A stretch of DNA of 64,000 nt from Clostridiales bacterium (GTDB lineage Bacteria; Bacillota; Clostridia; Oscillospirales; CAG-272): positions 62,001 to 126,000 of the forward strand of contig QALR01000026.1 in the NCBI GenBank assembly GCA_003150035.1, written 5' to 3'. The position numbers and the translations under genes were made by a program. Below are positions 58,646 to 64,000 of this stretch, piece by piece (position 1 is the stretch's first letter; each line of letters starts with the position of its first letter). Under the pieces are notes generated by a model, which did not search any database, had not been told where the DNA came from, and saw only the letters and a program-made list of their open reading frames with translations.

Positions 58646-61600
58646 TCATCCTCCTCTCGAAATCATAACAGAGACCAGTCCGACTGTGACAAAATCCTCC
58701 GAGGTCATCTGCGGCACACCGGAAAGGACAAGCTGCATACTGCTCTGGGCGGCGCCGCCCGGCTCCGTTTCCGTGGCTGCTGTTGCTGCCGGAACCGTCA
58801 TCGGCGTATTCAGCGTATACGGGGCACCTGTTTCATCGACAAGAGAAAGGCTGATGCCGTTTTGTGAGCCCTCCGTAATCGGCCGATAAGCAAAATCGAT
58901 GGCGGCGTCTACGCTGTACTGAATACTCCCATTGGAATAGTTGAGAACCGAAATTCTGTTATTGATGCCGTCATTTCCGAGCCAGATACTCGTCTCACTC
59001 TCGACGTAATCATAGCGGTTGACGTCCCAAACGGCGCGGGAATAGGTGAACTGCATCGCGCCAAATTCGATATCGACCGCATAGCGCACCGCACGCTCTC
59101 CCTCGTTCACCGTGCGCAGGTATATATAGTCTCTGTGCTCGGTGTTGGATGGAGAATGATAATCGATTCGGGTTTCATTTTCTTCCGGGATCAGATTGCC
59201 TGCATCGTCCCGGATATAATCGCCGTTCTCGTCTGTCTGCCACTTTAAAAACGTCGGATCCGTTGTCGGATAGAACTTGCGCCAAATAGAATCCGCCGAC
59301 AAGGTCTTGCGGAAAATAGCGCCGGTCGTCTCATAGGCGATCTGTCCGTAAACCCGGAAGGCAGCGCTGCCGTCCGCCTCAAGATTTTCGTCCGGGAATC
59401 GATAATTGGCGTTGACCGCAGCGTCGGTAAAGCGGAGACTGCGAACCAGAATCTTCTCCTCATGATATCCGATATCATCCGAATAGGTTCCGGGCGTCCC
59501 CATGTCTACATAAGAAACAAACAGCGCGCCGATATCAATTTCCACTGATTCGCCGGAGACAATTCCAGTAAAGGTCAGGGCCCCCGGCTCAGAGATCATG
59601 CCGTCATAGGCGAGCAGCTCCTCCGGCGTGAGATAGGTCATCCAATTTTCCACCGCCACAAGGACAAGCTCCCGCTGCTCAATGGTAAAGGCAGTCTCTC
59701 CATAGGCCTCATAGGTCTGGGAAATCAGGCTTGCCGTCACCAGATAATCGCCCGCATCCTTCGGGGCGGCGGCAAGCGGCCTGTCGCCCGCGTCCAATAT
59801 TTTGTTTCCGTTGACGTCCTGATAGTAAGTATAAACCACTGCATTCCGGTCGAGCGCTGTCATCAGAGAGGTGACATCTTGGTCGACATCGTTTTGCACC
59901 GTCACGGAAACTCTGCCTGTCATCGTCATCGTTTCGGAGAATTCAAAGGACTGCCTGGAAGCGGCGGTAACCGTCATGGTACGCTTACGGGTGCGTTCTC
60001 CCTTGTCATACTCCGCCACAAGGCTCGCCGTTGTGGTTCCGGAAGTGCCGATAACCTCGGCAAGCTCCGCCTCGGCGGCAGCTACCGCTGCCTCTCTTGC
60101 TGCGGTGATCTGCTCGTCGGTCATTGTCATATCGGAAGGGAAAGAAGACAGCGCCTCGCCGACATTCTCCAAAGAATAAGAAAGAAGAGACACAGAGCTC
60201 CATCTGCTCGTCAAGCTCAATGTGCTGTTTGACATCGATATCGTCGCGTTGCCTATCGCCGTGGCGTTCCCTTCCGGGAAAGAAATCTCTCCGCTTCTGA
60301 AATCGACCAGTATGACGACATTCTCGCTCTCCGTGATGCTCCCGCCCGTTTCGTCCGTATAGTGGTCGATACGTACCGAAATCCGACAGGTATAGGCGCC
60401 GGGATCCATCTGCACCGCCGCAGACGCTTCAAAATGTTGATATCTAAATAGCCCGGTCCTAAGGGATACTCTTTCCGTAGTCAGTGTCGTCCCGTCCCCC
60501 GCGAGCGTAAGCACAGGATTGGATTCACTATCCGCAAGGTCCGATGCTGTATAGGTGATGCCGTTCCCCGGCACGACCATCTGCCCGACAGAAGCGGAAA
60601 CTGCCGCGCCGTCATAGACCTTATTCATATCGTTCAGATTCAGCTGATACCGGTCTTTGATGACGACCGTAACCCGATATACCACATACAAATCCTGTCC
60701 GTCCGGTCCCGGCTCGGTTTTTCTCAGCCAGACATTGACAGTATCATTTCCGTTCATAGAAATGATTTCGGTGTTCACCATTTCATGTCTTTGTTGGATG
60801 TAGGAAAGAGTGACAATCGATGACGAGTAGCCCGTATCCATCGTGACAGTGCTCCTGGTATCCGTCACGCTATAGGCGGAATACAGATGGAACGTTTCCG
60901 TCCCATAAGGAAGATAAACGGTATATCCATAGGTGCCGGAATTAAACTGCGTGATGCGGTTCTCCGTCTCCACCGCTCCCGTTTCGGGGTCCACCGCAAA
61001 GATGCCGAGATCCGTCATTGGATTCGCCGTGGGGTCCTCGATAAGGCTCGGCGTTTCCCTATCGGCGGAATTGTCGCCCGCTGTCAGATGATAGCCGCCC
61101 TGGTCGATAATCTGCCCGGATGATGTGCCCGCTTCATGCTTTTGAATAACCGTATAAATATCGTCCGATGTACCGGTGCCGCCGCTTGGCACATGAACTA
61201 CGTATACGCCGCCGTAAACAGAGGGGTCGGCAAGCGTCGCAGCAAATGCCGTATAATTTCCCGGAACGGTAAGCGTTCCGATGGGTGACGAGGTATCGTA
61301 ATAGTAAGAGAGCGCGGGAAGCGTCGGCGGATAATACCGCGCGTCATCTGACACGGGCGCGCCGTCCGCACCAATGGCAACGCCGTCCGCATTCACAAGA
61401 TAGTATTGCCCTCTCTCGCGGTCAAGCGCAAAACAGGTCGCATCGGAGGGAATGTTCCCCTCTTGAATCTCGGCCGCCGAAGCGGAAACAAGCATCGGAT
61501 TGCCCGCCTCGTCCCGTTTTACGGGAAGCATCGTAAAGATGCGTTCCCCAACCATGGACTCAAATCTTGCCAAATACATATAGCCGGAAGGATCAATATT

Positions 61601-62962
61601 CACCATTGGCGTGGAGGTTGCATTGGTTCCGTAATTGGAAATGGCAAATTGCGAGAAACTTGTCGCTATCACCTTTGACGCCGAATATATCGTGATGCTG
61701 TTATCGTTCATATCCGTGTTCTGGCCGGAGCCGATTGCCGCTGTCGCGCTTCCCTCACCGGTTGCCTCTCCGGAGTGTCCATACACGGTTCCCCCGGAAA
61801 TGGTAATCGAAAGCCCGGATACCTGCCCAAACGGATTGTTGTTGTCTCCCCCTGCCGTAATGTTGTCGGTCGTACCGATGGCAGCGGATGAGGTGCCGCC
61901 ATAAGCGTCGACCGTGCCGCCGTTTATGATAATGCTGTAGCTTTCCGCATAGCGAATCGATTCTACGCCGGTAATCGAGTCTCCGTCGCCGATTCCCGTA
62001 GCAAATCTGCCACCTATCGCGGTGATATTGCCGCCGTCAATCACAATTTGCGAGGATGTAGCGGCGCTGTTGACGCCGCCGCCAATGCCCGCCGCAAGGT
62101 GTCCGCCGACCGCTGTAATCGTGCCGGACCGGATATATATCTCTCCCGGCGTGCCCGCGACATATCCGTTGTTCGGCACCCTTATCGTTGTCGTATTATA
62201 GGAAGCGCCGCCGCCGATTCCCGCGCCGCCGCCGTTCGTCTCCGATGTGTTTATCGCCTGAGGACGCGCCCATGGATTTCCCGCGTTATATACAGGATTT
62301 ACACTCAAAGGATCGCTGTCATAGAGATTGCCGTTATGGTCCCGCATCCCCGCAAGCGGAAACGCGCCGTATGCCGAAAGGTCGCTCGCGCCGACAATGG
62401 TAAGAGATGCGCCGCTGTCGACCTGTATGCCGGCATAACCGCCGCGACTGCCGTCTGCAATCGCTTTTCCAAGCGCACTGCTTGCCGAAGATAAATAGAG
62501 CCCATTTCCGCCCGCGCGGAACGTGCAATCCCCGTCGAACCGAGCCGTCACCGTGGCGCCGCCTGTTATGAGAAACGGGCAGGTCGGCACGTAATACCCA
62601 CCGGCCGCAGGCGTACTGCTCCATGCGGCGTCGCTCGTCAGATCATGCAGGCGTCTCCCCGCGTCATATAGCTCCGCCGCCGTGACAGAGCCGGTCATGC
62701 TGTCGCCGAAGCCATCTGAGGTGCGGTCGATCGTGACGCCGTTGAAGATGAGTGTCACATCGACGCCGTCCGTTACGGTAACGGAATAAACACCGTTTTC
62801 AATGATATATTCTGTTCCATAGGCTTCGACAGCCTCCCGGTCGATAACGACAGCACCCGAAGAGAAAGTTTGCGCCGCATGGATTTCGAATCGGGGCAAC
62901 AAGGAAATCGTCACGGTAAGCATGATAAAAACAGCCACGGCCGTTTTCAGAAATTTTTTGAT
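58646..62962 (-). CDS. Giant secreted beta-helix protein with C-terminal Tyr-Ala-Val domain
   Basis: A protein of about 1430 residues. A signal peptide is followed by a right-handed beta-helix-like part (~230-420) of repeated Gly-Ile-Gly-Gly-Gly and Ile-Thr-Ala-Val-Gly-Gly turns, further beta-rich and MBG/YDG-like segments (~780-1200, including Lys-Val-Tyr-Asp-Gly-Ala) and, from ~1285, the operon's shared domain: Arg-Tyr-Ala-Val-Asp-Ile-Glu-Phe, Ala-Val-Trp-Asp-Val, Val-Leu-Asn-Tyr-Ser-Asn, ending Val-Ser-Val-Met-Ile-Ser-Arg. It may be an adhesin or fibre tip. The start is odd: the first standard codon is a GTG at 62938, which would cut the basic part off the signal peptide, whereas ggggagag fits an ATC at 62962; the coordinate given uses the latter and is uncertain. 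Confidence 0.72.
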   Translation of the reverse strand: MKKFLKTAVAVFIMLTVTISLLPRFEIHAAQTFSSGAVVIDREAVEAYGTEYIIENGVYSVTVTDGVDVTLIFNGVTIDRTSDGFGDSMTGSVTAAELYDAGRRLHDLTSDAAWSSTPAAGGYYVPTCPFLITGGATVTARFDGDCTFRAGGNGLYLSSASSALGKAIADGSRGGYAGIQVDSGASLTIVGASDLSAYGAFPLAGMRDHNGNLYDSDPLSVNPVYNAGNPWARPQAINTSETNGGGAGIGGGASYNTTTIRVPNNGYVAGTPGEIYIRSGTITAVGGHLAAGIGGGVNSAATSSQIVIDGGNITAIGGRFATGIGDGDSITGVESIRYAESYSIIINGGTVDAYGGTSSAAIGTTDNITAGGDNNNPFGQVSGLSITISGGTVYGHSGEATGEGSATAAIGSGQNTDMNDNSITIYSASKVIATSFSQFAISNYGTNATSTPMVNIDPSGYMYLARFESMVGERIFTMLPVKRDEAGNPMLVSASAAEIQEGNIPSDATCFALDRERGQYYLVNADGVAIGADGAPVSDDARYYPPTLPALSYYYDTSSPIGTLTVPGNYTAFAATLADPSVYGGVYVVHVPSGGTGTSDDIYTVIQKHEAGTSSGQIIDQGGYHLTAGDNSADRETPSLIEDPTANPMTDLGIFAVDPETGAVETENRITQFNSGTYGYTVYLPYGTETFHLYSAYSVTDTRSTVTMDTGYSSSIVTLSYIQQRHEMVNTEIISMNGNDTVNVWLRKTEPGPDGQDLYVVYRVTVVIKDRYQLNLNDMNKVYDGAAVSASVGQMVVPGNGITYTASDLADSESNPVLTLAGDGTTLTTERVSLRTGLFRYQHFEASAAVQMDPGAYTCRISVRIDHYTDETGGSITESENVVILVDFRSGEISFPEGNATAIGNATISMSNSTLSLTSRWSSVSLLSYSLENVGEALSSFPSDMTMTDEQITAAREAAVAAAEAELAEVIGTSGTTTASLVAEYDKGERTRKRTMTVTAASRQSFEFSETMTMTGRVSVTVQNDVDQDVTSLMTALDRNAVVYTYYQDVNGNKILDAGDRPLAAAPKDAGDYLVTASLISQTYEAYGETAFTIEQRELVLVAVENWMTYLTPEELLAYDGMISEPGALTFTGIVSGESVEIDIGALFVSYVDMGTPGTYSDDIGYHEEKILVRSLRFTDAAVNANYRFPDENLEADGSAAFRVYGQIAYETTGAIFRKTLSADSIWRKFYPTTDPTFLKWQTDENGDYIRDDAGNLIPEENETRIDYHSPSNTEHRDYIYLRTVNEGERAVRYAVDIEFGAMQFTYSRAVWDVNRYDYVESETSIWLGNDGINNRISVLNYSNGSIQYSVDAAIDFAYRPITEGSQNGISLSLVDETGAPYTLNTPMTVPAATAATETEPGGAAQSSMQLVLSGVPQMTSEDFVTVGLVSVMISRGG

Positions 62963-62998
62963 TTTCTCTCTCCCCTTTCCGAATTTTTACTTGATTTT

Positions 62999-64000
62999 TT
63001 ATTCCGGGTCTACGATATGCACGGTGATCGGCGCCTGCGCATTGACCACCGCTTTTTCATGGGTTTCGGGATCATAGGCGTCAATGGCAACGATCATTTC
63101 ATAATCGCCGGCAGGCAGCGTGGTTCCGTCCGGCAGTGCTGAAAGCTTCATATCCTCAATTCCGTATCCGACCGGAATCCTGCCGGAACGGTAAAGCTCC
63201 TGATAAGAAGTATCCGCGTCATACCCTTCCTCCGCTTCAAGAGCCGCCTGCTCCGCCGCACTTCGCCCCGTCTTTCCGATAACCCGAAGCAGCTCCGCAT
63301 CGCTCACCAGAACCCGGATAACGACATCCTGTGTACTGCGGTTTGGATTTACATAATCGATTTGTCCCACCTGCGTCACGGAATGGACATACACCTCTTG
63401 GTTCATTTCAAAGCTGATCCGGTTTGAGCCGGCAGGAGGCGGCGTAGACGGACCGGAATCCACCTGAGGACGCGCATTCGGGTCGATAAGCTCCGGACTC
63501 CATGGCGGAGCAGCAAAGCGGCTGACAGCAATCCCGATTCCAATCGAAAGCAGCAGCACCAAAGCCGCCGTGAAGGGCAGAAAAAAAACAATCGGCGCAA
63601 TCGGGCGCGAAACAGCTCCTGCAAAAAAACATTTTGCAATCACGCCGGCGTTCTTTCCCACGAAGCCGCCGCAGGTTTTCTCAGCGGAAACCTTCCCCAC
63701 GATACCGCAGTTGATAATAACACCGCGATCGTTGACGGCACACAAAGCGCCCGCTATATTGGCGCCGGCGGCATTCACCACACAGTCGAGCCGCAGATTC
63801 GCAATACGCCCGCCCTTGACATACCCGAAAAAGCCCGCGAAGTCCAAGCCCTTGCCCTGTATTCTGAAATTGATAATCCGATGCCCGCCGCCGTCGAAAA
63901 TACCGGTGAATGGCGTCGTATCCGTAAGCCCTATCGGAAGCCATTTCTGCCCATGAAGATTGATATCCGCGGTAAGCAGATAATAGGCCTTCGCCGCGTC
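62999..64000 (-). CDS. GLUG-type repeat protein with central membrane segment (start beyond window)
   Basis: The first visible gene of the operon; its frame is open to the right edge. The visible N-terminal part (~125 residues) resembles GLUG-type beta-helix proteins: Leu-Pro-Ile-Gly, Phe-Thr-Gly-Ile-Phe-Asp-Gly-Gly-Gly-His, then Gly-Phe-Phe-Gly-Tyr-Val and Gly-Gly-Phe-Val-Gly-Lys-Asn. One membrane segment follows (Ile-Val-Phe-Phe-Leu-Pro-Phe-Thr-Ala-Ala-Leu-Val), then a C-terminal domain of about 170 residues with Tyr-Val-Asn-Pro-Asn-Arg-Ser, Leu-Pro-Ala-Gly-Asp-Tyr-Glu and Ala-Tyr-Asp-Pro-Glu-Thr. That end resembles the exported domain of the last operon gene. The stop is 37-61 bases before the giant gene. 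Confidence 0.7.
   Translation of the reverse strand, partial: DAAKAYYLLTADINLHGQKWLPIGLTDTTPFTGIFDGGGHRIINFRIQGKGLDFAGFFGYVKGGRIANLRLDCVVNAAGANIAGALCAVNDRGVIINCGIVGKVSAEKTCGGFVGKNAGVIAKCFFAGAVSRPIAPIVFFLPFTAALVLLLSIGIGIAVSRFAAPPWSPELIDPNARPQVDSGPSTPPPAGSNRISFEMNQEVYVHSVTQVGQIDYVNPNRSTQDVVIRVLVSDAELLRVIGKTGRSAAEQAALEAEEGYDADTSYQELYRSGRIPVGYGIEDMKLSALPDGTTLPAGDYEMIVAIDAYDPETHEKAVVNAQAPITVHIVDPE

Noticed and set aside
54781..64000. Sortase-dependent pilus, WxL or TasA-type locus
   Set aside because: No LPxTG-like motif, sortase, WxL motif, SipW-type peptidase or camelysin-type Phe-Ser-Asp start is visible in the window.

Overview
The window looks like chromosome from a gut-type anaerobic Firmicute (class Clostridia, probably near the Oscillospiraceae or Christensenellales). 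This is an inference from gene content: a two-gene SufC/SufB Fe-S system, glutaminyl-tRNA synthetase next to glutamyl-tRNA synthetase, Tdh/Kbl, VanRS-like and LytTR two-component systems, and strong AGGAGG-type ribosome binding sites. No rRNA gene is present to settle the taxonomy.

Bases 1-16005 are accessory DNA ending in a tRNA-Ser gene. From the left: the end of a restriction-modification specificity subunit and an AT-rich Gabija pair (GajA OLD/TOPRIM nuclease, GajB UvrD-like helicase) in one tight operon; then a macro-domain protein, a TIGR04076 protein, an ArsC/Spx-type gene killed by one stop codon, and a vWA protein. An integrated mobilizable element follows: iteron-like repeats and an array of unrelated short hairpins, a LexA-like repressor with its promoter and operator, two small proteins, an excisionase-like protein, a RepA-like ATPase, a candidate oriT, MobC, a relaxase, a second hairpin array, a nucleotidyltransferase, and a tyrosine integrase. 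Next to the integrase are a complete tRNA-Ser(TGA), what looks like an integrase 3' scar, and a truncated second tRNA-Ser.

Bases 16.6-54.8 kb read as core genome: aspA with a divergent Lrp regulator; a PadR/DUF1700/DUF4097 envelope-stress-type operon; sufCB, a LUD protein, glnS, gltX and an MBL hydrolase; an ABC exporter pair under a LytTR two-component system; an IS3 relic; an ArsR-fold regulator; tdh-kbl; an alpha/beta hydrolase with an MnmM-like methylase; ppa; ylmH; rlmA; a peptidoglycan amidase, a secreted SGNH hydrolase and DUF523; an ArsR-HMA-P-type ATPase metal-efflux operon; a class A penicillin-binding protein; a VanRS-like pair; an SGNH hydrolase and a GreA-like factor.

Bases 54781-64000 hold the most unusual locus: at least eight co-directional minus-strand genes for exported proteins. 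Five small proteins and the C-terminus of a 1430-residue beta-helix protein share a domain marked by Tyr-Ala-Val-Asp-Val-x-Phe, a Trp-Asn pair, an Asn-His-Ser-Asp turn and, in most, a closing Val-x-Ile-Ser-Lys strand. The operon is bracketed by two membrane-anchored proteins that seem to share a different domain. I do not recognise it as a described system. It looks like a multi-subunit surface fibre or matrix.
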